This document shows positions 18,194 through 25,976 of a DNA stretch of 64,000 nucleotides, one piece after another. Source of the stretch: Buchnera aphidicola (Floraphis choui) (GTDB taxonomy: Bacteria; Pseudomonadota; Gammaproteobacteria; Enterobacterales; Enterobacteriaceae); NCBI GenBank assembly GCA_039830045.1, contig CP140044.1, forward strand, positions 186,001 to 250,000, read 5' to 3'. Made by a program: the position numbers and the translations under genes. Each line of letters opens with the position of its first letter. The first letter of the stretch is position 1. The notes under the pieces were generated by a model. That model searched no databases. It worked only from the letters and a program-made list of their open reading frames with translations, and had not been told where the DNA came from.

Positions 18194-20641
18194 TTATGAT
18201 AGTATTCGTAATATATCGGAAAATACTCCAGCGGCAGTTACGTTATTTCCTGCACCGTATCCTCTTAATATTAATGGAATTGGTTGATAATATTTGCTAT
18301 AAAAAGCTAATGCGTTTTCTCCATTTTTAATTTCGTATAATGGATCATTCTTGTCAACTTCATCTAATTTTACTTGACATTGTCCTCCTTTATTAATGAT
18401 TCCAATAAATCTTAAAGTTTTTCCTAAAATTTTTGCTTTCCTTATTTTGTTAGAAAAAATTTGGTCTAGTTCTTTAAGTCGCATCATAAAATGAGTGGAA
18501 TTTGAGATACAATTAAAGTCATCAGGTAATATAGGTTCAATTTTAATATCTTGTAGTTCTAAATCTAATCCACTTTCTCGAGCTAATATTAGCAATTTTC
18601 GTGCTACATCTATTCCAGAAAGATCATCTTTTGGGTTAGGCTCAGTAAATCCTAATTGTTGTGCTTGATTAGTAGCTTCAGATAGCAGTACATTTTCTTC
18701 TAATCGTCCAAAAATAAAAGATAATGATCCTGATAAAATTCCTCTGAAATGTATTAATTTATCACCAGAATGAAGTAAGTTTTTTAAATTTTCTATTATA
18801 GGTAGCCCGGCTCCAACATTTGTTTCATATAAAAATTTTTTATTAGAGCGTAATGAAGCTAATCTAATTTCTCGATAGTATTTTAAACTAGATGTATTAG
18901 CTTTTTTATTAGATGCAACTATGTTAAATCCGTTTGTAAGTAACTTAGGATACTGATTAGCTATTGTTTGATCGGAAGTACAGTCAATAATAATTGGATT
19001 AAGCAAATTATTATTTTTAGATAATTTTATTAAATTATTTATATCGAATAATTCAGTAGACATAGAAAAACTTTTTTTCCAGCTATTTAAATCAATTCCA
19101 TCTAAGTTTTTAAGAAATATTTTTGAGTTTGCAATTCCACAAACTTGTAAATTAATATTTTGTGATTTCAACCGGTTTTTTTGCTGATTTAATTGATTAA
19201 GTAAAGTTTTTCCTACTCCTCCAATTCCAATTAAGAATAGCTCAATGACTTTATTATTATTAAATAAAATGTGGTGAATTATTTTAATTCCAGGTATAAC
19301 AGAATCGTTTTTTACTACTATTGAAATAGAATTATTGGATGATCCTTGCCCAATAGAAAGTATATGTATGTTAGTTTTAGCTAGTGCTAAAAATATTTTA
19401 GAAAAAATGTTGTTTTGAATTTTTATTTTTGATCCTATTATAGATAAAATAGCTAATTTTTTAATTATTTTTATTGGCATTAATATTTTATTATTTAATT
19501 CTAATTTAAATTCGTTTTCTAATATATCATGAGTTTGTTGTACGTAATTATTAAGTATACAAAAATTGATATTAAATTCTGAAGAAGCTTGTGTAATTAA
19601 TATTATCCAAATTCCACTTGAAGATAGAACAGACAAAATTCGTGATGTAATTGTAATTCTATCATGTATCCACGGTCCTGAAATATTAAACATAGCTATA
19701 TCATTTAGATGAGCAATTCCTTTTATAGGCGTTGTATCGTCGTTAGGGTATTCACATATCATAGTTCCAATAGCATTTGGATTTGCAGTATTCTTAATTA
19801 AGCATGGAATTTGAAATTGAGCAATGGGGGCAATAGTTTTTGGATGTAATACTTTTGCTCCAAAATAAGATAGCTCCATGGCTTCTGTATAAGAAAGAGA
19901 TTTTAGTAGCTTAGCATTTTCTACTTGTTTTGGATCACATGTATATATTCCATCTACGTCAGTCCAAATTTCACAAATATTTCCTTTTAAACACACGGAT
20001 AAAATCGCTGCAGAATAATCAGACCCATTACGTCCTAAAACAACTAATTCGTTGTTTTTATTTCCAGCAATAAATCCAGCCATTAATATAATATGATTTT
20101 TAGGTATGTTGATTGAATTAATTCTTTTTTTAGAAGTTTGAATGTCGATAGTAGAATCTAAATAACTTCCTATTGCTAGAAGATTTTTTGTAGGATCAAT
20201 AGTGGTAACATTATGAAACATAGATTTGAGAATATTTTTCATAATAGTTATAGATAACAATTCTCCACAACAAATTATTTTTGCACGGATGTTATCAGGA
20301 CATTGATTTAATAAACTTATTCCATTAAAAATACTTTTTAACTTTAAAAATTTTTTATTAATAGTTTCTTCAATATTTTTGTATGGAAAATTATTTTTTT
20401 GTTTTTGTAGATCATAAATTAGCTTAAGTAATATATTTTTTATTAAAGTTATATTAGGCAATACGTTTTTATTTTTAATGGCTTGTTCAATTGTATCATT
20501 TAAAAAATTAGTAATTTTTTCAGGTGCAGACAGAACAACAGCTATTTGTTCTTTTTTAAAGCTATTTTCAATGATATTAGCTACAGATAAAAATTTTGTT
20601 GCGTTTGCAAGTGAAGATCCACCAAATTTAAGTATTTTCAT
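18194..20641 (-). CDS. thrA: Bifunctional aspartokinase I / homoserine dehydrogenase I
   Basis: The N-terminal aspartokinase (about residues 1-250, KFGGSS near the start) phosphorylates aspartate. Central ACT regulatory repeats (about 320-460) follow, then the homoserine dehydrogenase domain (from about 465, LFLIGIGGVGKTLLNQL). The protein is 815 residues (E. coli 820). The frame is open to 20731, but homology starts at MKILKFGGSS (20641). Retained ACT domains suggest that threonine feedback inhibition could persist. A terminator-like hairpin lies 34 nt upstream. It heads thrABC and also feeds lysine synthesis, to which dapD in this window belongs. Confidence 0.97.
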   Translation of the reverse strand: MKILKFGGSSLANATKFLSVANIIENSFKKEQIAVVLSAPEKITNFLNDTIEQAIKNKNVLPNITLIKNILLKLIYDLQKQKNNFPYKNIEETINKKFLKLKSIFNGISLLNQCPDNIRAKIICCGELLSITIMKNILKSMFHNVTTIDPTKNLLAIGSYLDSTIDIQTSKKRINSINIPKNHIILMAGFIAGNKNNELVVLGRNGSDYSAAILSVCLKGNICEIWTDVDGIYTCDPKQVENAKLLKSLSYTEAMELSYFGAKVLHPKTIAPIAQFQIPCLIKNTANPNAIGTMICEYPNDDTTPIKGIAHLNDIAMFNISGPWIHDRITITSRILSVLSSSGIWIILITQASSEFNINFCILNNYVQQTHDILENEFKLELNNKILMPIKIIKKLAILSIIGSKIKIQNNIFSKIFLALAKTNIHILSIGQGSSNNSISIVVKNDSVIPGIKIIHHILFNNNKVIELFLIGIGGVGKTLLNQLNQQKNRLKSQNINLQVCGIANSKIFLKNLDGIDLNSWKKSFSMSTELFDINNLIKLSKNNNLLNPIIIDCTSDQTIANQYPKLLTNGFNIVASNKKANTSSLKYYREIRLASLRSNKKFLYETNVGAGLPIIENLKNLLHSGDKLIHFRGILSGSLSFIFGRLEENVLLSEATNQAQQLGFTEPNPKDDLSGIDVARKLLILARESGLDLELQDIKIEPILPDDFNCISNSTHFMMRLKELDQIFSNKIRKAKILGKTLRFIGIINKGGQCQVKLDEVDKNDPLYEIKNGENALAFYSKYYQPIPLILRGYGAGNNVTAAGVFSDILRILS

Positions 20642-20675
20642 ATTTAGAGAATTTCCTAAAGTAATATATAAGAAA

Positions 20676-20702
20676 AGCCCACACTTGACGAAAGGGTAAG
20701 CT
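20676..20702 (-). promoter_or_regulatory. Terminator-like leader hairpin upstream of thrA (possible attenuator relic)
   Basis: Read on the minus strand, AGCUUACCCUU pairs with AAGUGUGGGCU (10 of 11 positions, counting G-U) around a 5-nt loop. It is followed by UUUCU and ends 34 nt before the thrA ATG. The 3' arm plus U tract resembles the E. coli thr attenuator (GTGCGGGC then T). No upstream gene on this strand needs a terminator here. The sequence does not show a leader peptide, so regulation is uncertain. Confidence 0.55.
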
Positions 20703-20911
20703 CTTTTTATACATGTATAGTTTAATTTCAACTAATTTTAAATATATTATTTGAAATAAATATATTTTTGAATAAAAATTATATATTTTAGTTTTTAAAT
20801 AAAGAATTTTATCTTATAATAATTTTAAATTTAAAGCATATTTGAATTATTATTATCGTATATGATAAATTTATTACTTAATATATTATCATATCTATAA
20901 TAAAATATTTT

Positions 20912-20947
20912 TATTTAATTAAATATGTACAATATTTAATTAAATAT
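20912..20947. repeat. Two 15-bp direct repeats, each a dyad, 21 bp apart
   Basis: TATTTAATTAAATAT occurs at 20912-20926 and again at 20933-20947. Each copy contains the 12-bp palindrome ATTTAATTAAAT. The 21-bp period is two helical turns, as in tandem operator sites, but the sequence is pure A/T and could be chance. Confidence 0.45.
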
Positions 20948-21082
20948 ATTTTACATGATAAAAAAATATTTATCTTTGAATTTTTTTTAAATTACTATGA
21001 TATAGTATAATGATAGTTTGGACATTAATTGTTAGTAATTTCATTAAAATTTTAATATGTTTATTGTGATAAAAGTAATATA

Positions 21083-21616
21083 ATGAAAAATACCGTTCAG
21101 GTTATTATTTCTCAATCAGAATTACACGCACGTATTAATGAGTTAGGTAAAGAAATTAGCAAACGTTATCAAGATAGTAGTAATAAAATGGTTTTAGTAG
21201 GACTATTGCGTGGTTCATTTATTTTTGTAGCTGATTTATGTCGAGCTATTAATATTGAACATAAAATTGATTTTATGATTGTTTCTAGTTATGGAAATAA
21301 TGTTGTTTCGAGTAAAAAAATAAAAATTTTAAAAGATTTAGACGAGAATATTTATCAGAAAAATGTCCTCATAGTAGAGGATATTGTTGATTCAGGATTT
21401 ACTTTGAGTAGAGTGTTAAAAGTGTTAAAATTGCGTCAACCAAAATCTGTAGCTATTTGTGTTCTATTGGATAAATATGAATGTAGAGAAGTTAAGATTC
21501 ATGTAGATTATGTTGGATTTCCTATTCATAATGATTTCATGGTAGGTTATGGAATCGATTGTGCTCAGTCTTATCGTCACCTTCCTTACATTGGAAAGGT
21601 AATTAAATCAAAATAA
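21083..21616 (+). CDS. hpt: Hypoxanthine phosphoribosyltransferase
   Basis: Hpt salvages hypoxanthine (and guanine less well) to IMP/GMP with PRPP. The 177-residue protein (E. coli 178) has the PRPP loop VLIVEDIVDSGFTLS with its two acidic residues, LVGLLRGSFIF near the N-terminus, and the C-terminal VVGYGID-like segment MVGYGIDCAQSYRHLPYIG. With guaC in this window it allows purine interconversion and uptake of host purines. Confidence 0.96.
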   Translation: MKNTVQVIISQSELHARINELGKEISKRYQDSSNKMVLVGLLRGSFIFVADLCRAINIEHKIDFMIVSSYGNNVVSSKKIKILKDLDENIYQKNVLIVEDIVDSGFTLSRVLKVLKLRQPKSVAICVLLDKYECREVKIHVDYVGFPIHNDFMVGYGIDCAQSYRHLPYIGKVIKSK

Positions 21617-21695
21617 CTTCAAACTTTTAAAATAAACAATACTAGAATATTTTGTTAACATAGAATTTACGTAATGTGTATTAATATAAAATTAG

Positions 21696-21722
21696 AGTGA
21701 AACGGGGAAAATCCCGTTCACT
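21696..21722. terminator. Bidirectional terminator between hpt and dksA
   Basis: AGTGAA and CGGG pair with CCCG and TTCACT, with one bulged A and a 6-nt loop. It is one of the most G+C-rich hairpins in the window, placed between the stops of two convergent genes. Confidence 0.8.
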
Positions 21723-21749
21723 ATAATATTAATTATACTATAAAAGAAA

Positions 21750-22205
21750 TTATCCTAACATTTGTTTTTCTCTGATTTCTGCTAATGTTTTACAATCTAT
21801 ACATAGGTTAGCAGTAGGTCTGGCTTCTAGTCTACGTATTCCGATTTCTACTCCACATGAATCACAGTATCCAAAATCATTTTCTTCGACTTTTTTTAAA
21901 GTTTGTTCTATTTTATTAATCAATTTTCTTTCCCTATCTCTATGGCGTAATTCAAAACTAAATTCTTCTTCTTGTACGGCGCGATCAATGGGGTCTGGAA
22001 AATTTGTAGCTTTTTCTTGTATATATGGTTTTTTTTTAGGTATATCATTTTTTAATTGAGTAGCCCAAGCAAGAAGAATTTTTTTAAAGTGATTAATTTG
22101 CTTTGTGTTCATGTATTTTTCGTCTTTTGTATTTTCGTAAGGTTGTACTCCTGCCATAAATAGTATACTTAAAGAAGATCTTTTTTTGTTTTTTTCTTTT
22201 TGCAT
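21750..22205 (-). CDS. dksA: RNA polymerase-binding transcription factor DksA
   Basis: DksA enters the RNA polymerase secondary channel and modulates initiation, with ppGpp in E. coli. The 151-residue protein has the same length as E. coli and is unusually well conserved. The coiled-coil tip NFPDPIDRA holds the two functional aspartates, and the zinc finger has two pairs of cysteines (CDSCGVE, CIDC). In a genome that has lost most regulators, strong conservation suggests that it remains active. Confidence 0.97.
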   Translation of the reverse strand: MQKEKNKKRSSLSILFMAGVQPYENTKDEKYMNTKQINHFKKILLAWATQLKNDIPKKKPYIQEKATNFPDPIDRAVQEEEFSFELRHRDRERKLINKIEQTLKKVEENDFGYCDSCGVEIGIRRLEARPTANLCIDCKTLAEIREKQMLG

Positions 22206-22502
22206 GATGTATGCCCTAAAATATGCTGTATTAAAAGTAAAATATAATATTATAATTTTTAATAAAATATTGTAAATTTAGTATATGAGTATTGTTTTAT
22301 GTTACTTGCCTTTTTTGATATGTCGATAATATCAAAATATAAATTTATTGTAAATTTTATACTTTTTAAAAGTAAATTTTTTTATTATTTTGAGTAGAAG
22401 TTTTATTTTAGGTATTTTTAATTTCTATAAACAATCTTAAGATAATTTAAAATTGAAATAGTATTTTATACATTTTACATCTTTATTTAGAGTGATTTTT
22501 TG

Positions 22503-23306
22503 ATGAACAATATAATTAATTATAAAAAAATTGCGTTAGGTATTGAATATCAAGGTACCAATTATCATGGATGGCAATATCAAAAATCTGTTTCAAATAT
22601 TCAAGAAAAAGTAGAAAAAGCATTGTCAATTATAGCAAATCATACAGTTAATGTTTATTGTGCAGGTAGAACTGATACTGGTGTGCATAGTACTGGACAA
22701 GTAATTCATTTCTATACTTCTTCAATAAGGAATTATAATTCTTGGATTTTTGGAGTTAATCGTTATTTACCGAAAGATATTTCTATATTATGGAAAAAAG
22801 AAGTACCAGAGTTCTTTCATGCACGTCATAGTGCTTTATCACGTAGATATCGTTATATAATTTATAATCATAAGTATCGTTCATCTATTTTTTTTAAAGG
22901 ATTATATAATTTTTATAAAAAATTAGATGTATTTAAAATGAATCGTGCTGCTCAATATTTAATCGGTGAGCATGATTTTACTTCATTTAGAGCTATTAAG
23001 TGTCAATCTGCTACTCCTATTAGAAAAATTATGTTTTTAAAAGTTTTTAGTATGCATAGGTTAGTAGTTATAGATATTACAGCAGATGCTTTTTTATATC
23101 ATATGGTACGTAATATTGTAGGATGTTTAATTGAAATAGGTGTGTCCAAACATAATGAATTTTGGATAAAAGAGTTATTATTATCTAAAAATAGGAAACT
23201 AGCAGCTTTTACAGCTAAGCCTGAGGGTTTGTATTTAGTTCAAGTAACATATCCTAAGATTTTTAATTTACCTAACTCTTCTATTGGCCCATTTTTTATA
23301 TATTAA
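22503..23306 (+). CDS. truA: tRNA pseudouridine(38-40) synthase
   Basis: TruA converts uridines 38-40 of the anticodon stem-loop to pseudouridine. The 267-residue protein (E. coli 270) has catalytic D58 in CAGRTDTGVHSTGQVIHF, plus RRYRYIIYN, HDFTSF and HHMVRN-like YHMVRNIVG. An in-frame TTG lies directly before the ATG at 22503; the ATG is preferred, giving MNNIINYKKIALGIEY. It is divergent from dksA, and mrcB follows on the same strand. Confidence 0.96.
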   Translation: MNNIINYKKIALGIEYQGTNYHGWQYQKSVSNIQEKVEKALSIIANHTVNVYCAGRTDTGVHSTGQVIHFYTSSIRNYNSWIFGVNRYLPKDISILWKKEVPEFFHARHSALSRRYRYIIYNHKYRSSIFFKGLYNFYKKLDVFKMNRAAQYLIGEHDFTSFRAIKCQSATPIRKIMFLKVFSMHRLVVIDITADAFLYHMVRNIVGCLIEIGVSKHNEFWIKELLLSKNRKLAAFTAKPEGLYLVQVTYPKIFNLPNSSIGPFFIY

Positions 23307-23413
23307 AAACATAATGATGCAAGCATTATAAATGCGTTATTTATATTTATATATATTTATATATTAACATCATATTAAAATTTTTGTATATAAAACCTAA
23401 AAGGTTATTAGTA

Positions 23414-25642
23414 ATGTATAGAGTAAATATTAAATTTAACATGTCTTTTTTAGCAAAAACATCTTTTTTATTATGTTCTTTAATTATAATATATGGACTT
23501 TTTTTGTATTTTAAAATTAGTTTTTTTATAAATGGAAAAATCTGGGAATTTCCTATATCAATATATAGTCGAATAATTACTCTAGAGCCTGGAAATCGTT
23601 ATACCAAAAAAGAAATGGTTTCTATATTAAAAGGACTTCGATATCAGTATGTATCTATTTTAAAAGCTCCTGGAGAATTTCATGTAGAAAAAAAAAATAT
23701 AACATTAATAAGACGGCCTTTTAATTTTCCTAATGGAAGAGAAGGAAAAGTCTTTATTAAATTACATTTTAAAAATAGAATATTAACAAAGATTGAAAAT
23801 TTATCTAATAATCGTAGTTTTGGTATATTACAATTAGATCCTCAATTAATTACTATGCTTCATTCCCCGAATGGGGAGCAGAGGATTTTTTTGCCTATAC
23901 GATATTATCCAAAAATATTAATTGATACATTGTTAGCTGTAGAAGATCAACATTTCTACAATCATGATGGAATAAATATTCATTCTATCATTCGTGCTTT
24001 TCTAACTAATGTCAGTGTTGGTTATACTGTTCAAGGTGGAAGTACTTTAACTCAACAATTAGTAAAAAATTTGTTTTTAACTAATACTCGATCATTATGG
24101 AGGAAAGTAAATGAAATATATATGGCATTAATTATGGATTGGAAATATAGTAAAGATCGAATTTTAGAATTATATTTAAATGAAGTGTATTTGGGTCAAG
24201 ATGGTAATAAGCAAATTCGAGGATTTCCGTTAGCTAGTTTATATTATTTTGGTCGCCCTATAAATGAATTAAGTCTCGACCAATATGCATTATTAGTAGG
24301 TATGATGAAAGGAGCTTCTTTATATAACCCATGGAATAACCCTATATCAGCGTTACATAGACGTAATGTAGTATTATATATGTTATTAAAGCATAATATT
24401 ATTAATAATAATTTTTATAACTCTCTTTTATTAAAACCGTTAAATGTTCAATTTCGAGGGAATGTTATTTCTTCTCAAACAGCGTTTATACAAATTGTTC
24501 AGAAAGAATTAAGAGAAAAATTAGGTGATAGAGTTAAATATTGGTCAGGAATAAAAATTTTTACTACATTAGATCCAGTATCTCAATTTTCTGCAGAACA
24601 TGCAGTTAAAAATATTATACCTTTGTTAAAAAAAGAAAGAAATCTTAAAGATTTAGAAGCAGCTGTAGTTATTATAGATAGGTTTAGTGGAGAAATTCAA
24701 GGTATTTTAGGTAGTTCTAATCCTAAAGTATCAGGATATAATCGAGCAATTCAAGCGCGTCGTTCAATTGGTTCATTATCTAAACCCATAACATATTTAA
24801 CTGCTTTATCTCAACCAGAAAAATTTAATTTGAATACTTGGATTGCAGATAAACCGGTTATTATAAAACTAATGAATGGAAAATTGTGGAAACCTCAAAA
24901 TAATAATTTTAAATTTGTAAAAAAAGTGATGTTAATTGATGCTTTAGCATATTCTATTAATATTCCTACAGTTAATTTAAGTATGCAGTTAGGATTAAAA
25001 AAATTGATAAGAACTTGGATAAAATTAGGTTTAAATTATAATCAAGTATTAGAAATTCCATCTATATCGTTAGGATCAATTAATTTAACTCCTATAGAAG
25101 TAGCTAGAGTTTTTCAAGTTATAGCTAGTGGAGGTAATAAATCACGCTTATCTTCTATTCGTTCAGTAATTTCAGAAGATGGTGTGACATTATATAATAG
25201 TTTACCTCAATCAGAAAAAGTAACATCAATGCAAGCTGCATATTTGACTTTGTACGCAATGCAATCAGTAGTTAAATATGGTACAGCAAAACAATTAGGA
25301 ACGTTATTTGAAGATGTTTATTTAGCAGGAAAAACGGGAACAACAAACAATTTAGTTGATAGTTGGTTTGTTGGAATTGATGGAAAGCAAGTAGTTATTA
25401 TTTGGATTGGAAGAGATAATAATAAATCTTCGAAGTTATATGGATCTTCTGGTGCAATGCAAGTTTATCGTAATTATTTAAAACTTCATAAACCTCAACC
25501 TTTGATTTTAACTCTTCCTACAAATGTTAATATGTTTAGTATTAACTTTCAAGGTAATATAGTATGTAATGGCAATTTTGATAATAAAATTTATCGTTAT
25601 CTACCAATATGGAATAAAAATGAAGTAATTTATTGCAATTAA
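23414..25642 (+). CDS. mrcB: Penicillin-binding protein 1B
   Basis: This bifunctional murein polymerase of the inner membrane has a single N-terminal membrane helix (about residues 12-33), the UB2H region, a GT51 glycosyltransferase domain with E177 in LLAVEDQHFY and GGSTLTQQLVKN, and a transpeptidase domain with S454-L-S-K457, SIN and KTGTTNN. At 742 residues it resembles the short E. coli isoform (full length 844) and lacks the long charged cytoplasmic tail and the Gln-rich C-terminus. ATG 23414 is chosen over TTG 23384 because AAGG at 23401-23404 is well placed. It works with the mur/fts genes at 40-54 kb. Confidence 0.96.
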   Translation: MYRVNIKFNMSFLAKTSFLLCSLIIIYGLFLYFKISFFINGKIWEFPISIYSRIITLEPGNRYTKKEMVSILKGLRYQYVSILKAPGEFHVEKKNITLIRRPFNFPNGREGKVFIKLHFKNRILTKIENLSNNRSFGILQLDPQLITMLHSPNGEQRIFLPIRYYPKILIDTLLAVEDQHFYNHDGINIHSIIRAFLTNVSVGYTVQGGSTLTQQLVKNLFLTNTRSLWRKVNEIYMALIMDWKYSKDRILELYLNEVYLGQDGNKQIRGFPLASLYYFGRPINELSLDQYALLVGMMKGASLYNPWNNPISALHRRNVVLYMLLKHNIINNNFYNSLLLKPLNVQFRGNVISSQTAFIQIVQKELREKLGDRVKYWSGIKIFTTLDPVSQFSAEHAVKNIIPLLKKERNLKDLEAAVVIIDRFSGEIQGILGSSNPKVSGYNRAIQARRSIGSLSKPITYLTALSQPEKFNLNTWIADKPVIIKLMNGKLWKPQNNNFKFVKKVMLIDALAYSINIPTVNLSMQLGLKKLIRTWIKLGLNYNQVLEIPSISLGSINLTPIEVARVFQVIASGGNKSRLSSIRSVISEDGVTLYNSLPQSEKVTSMQAAYLTLYAMQSVVKYGTAKQLGTLFEDVYLAGKTGTTNNLVDSWFVGIDGKQVVIIWIGRDNNKSSKLYGSSGAMQVYRNYLKLHKPQPLILTLPTNVNMFSINFQGNIVCNGNFDNKIYRYLPIWNKNEVIYCN

Positions 25643-25976
25643 TGTTTATTTAATTAGTAAGATTTTTGTTTTGATAATTAATATAAGTAATTTTATATTT
25701 TATAGTTTTGATGAAATATATAAATTAACTTAATAATATTATTAAGGTGTTAAAATATATTTTTAATTTTAACAAGAATTAGACAATTATTTAATTTAAA
25801 TATAACAAGTGTATTAAATTAAAATTTTAAATTTTATTAATGTTATTAATTGATTTTAATTTTAAATGTTTATAAGATTTACAATCTTATTATTTTAAAT
25901 GAAAATTATTATTTAATTTTTATAAATTTTATATAAAGTTATAATGTTTTGATATTCTGTTTAAACTTGAGTATAA
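25643..25976. other. Spacer between mrcB and secA with three inverted repeats
   Basis: This 334-bp spacer has no gene. It contains three successive inverted repeats: a perfect 18-bp palindrome (25729-25746), an 8-bp stem with 9-nt loop (25749-25773), and an 8-bp stem with 3-nt loop (25872-25890). The first two are close enough to form adjacent hairpins after mrcB and might end its transcripts. Confidence 0.5.

Larger units (their letters stand above)
20642..21082. other. Divergent spacer between thrA and hpt
   Basis: This 441-bp A+T-rich region holds the thr leader hairpin (20676-20702) and a 15-bp direct repeat at 20912-20926 and 20933-20947. I find no threonine-rich leader peptide and no other gene. 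Confidence 0.55.

Noticed and set aside
20642..20731. Possible thr leader peptide or N-terminal extension of ThrA
   Set aside because: The 30 upstream codons (TTG start) contain only two Thr, cover the hairpin itself, and do not resemble the thrL peptide.
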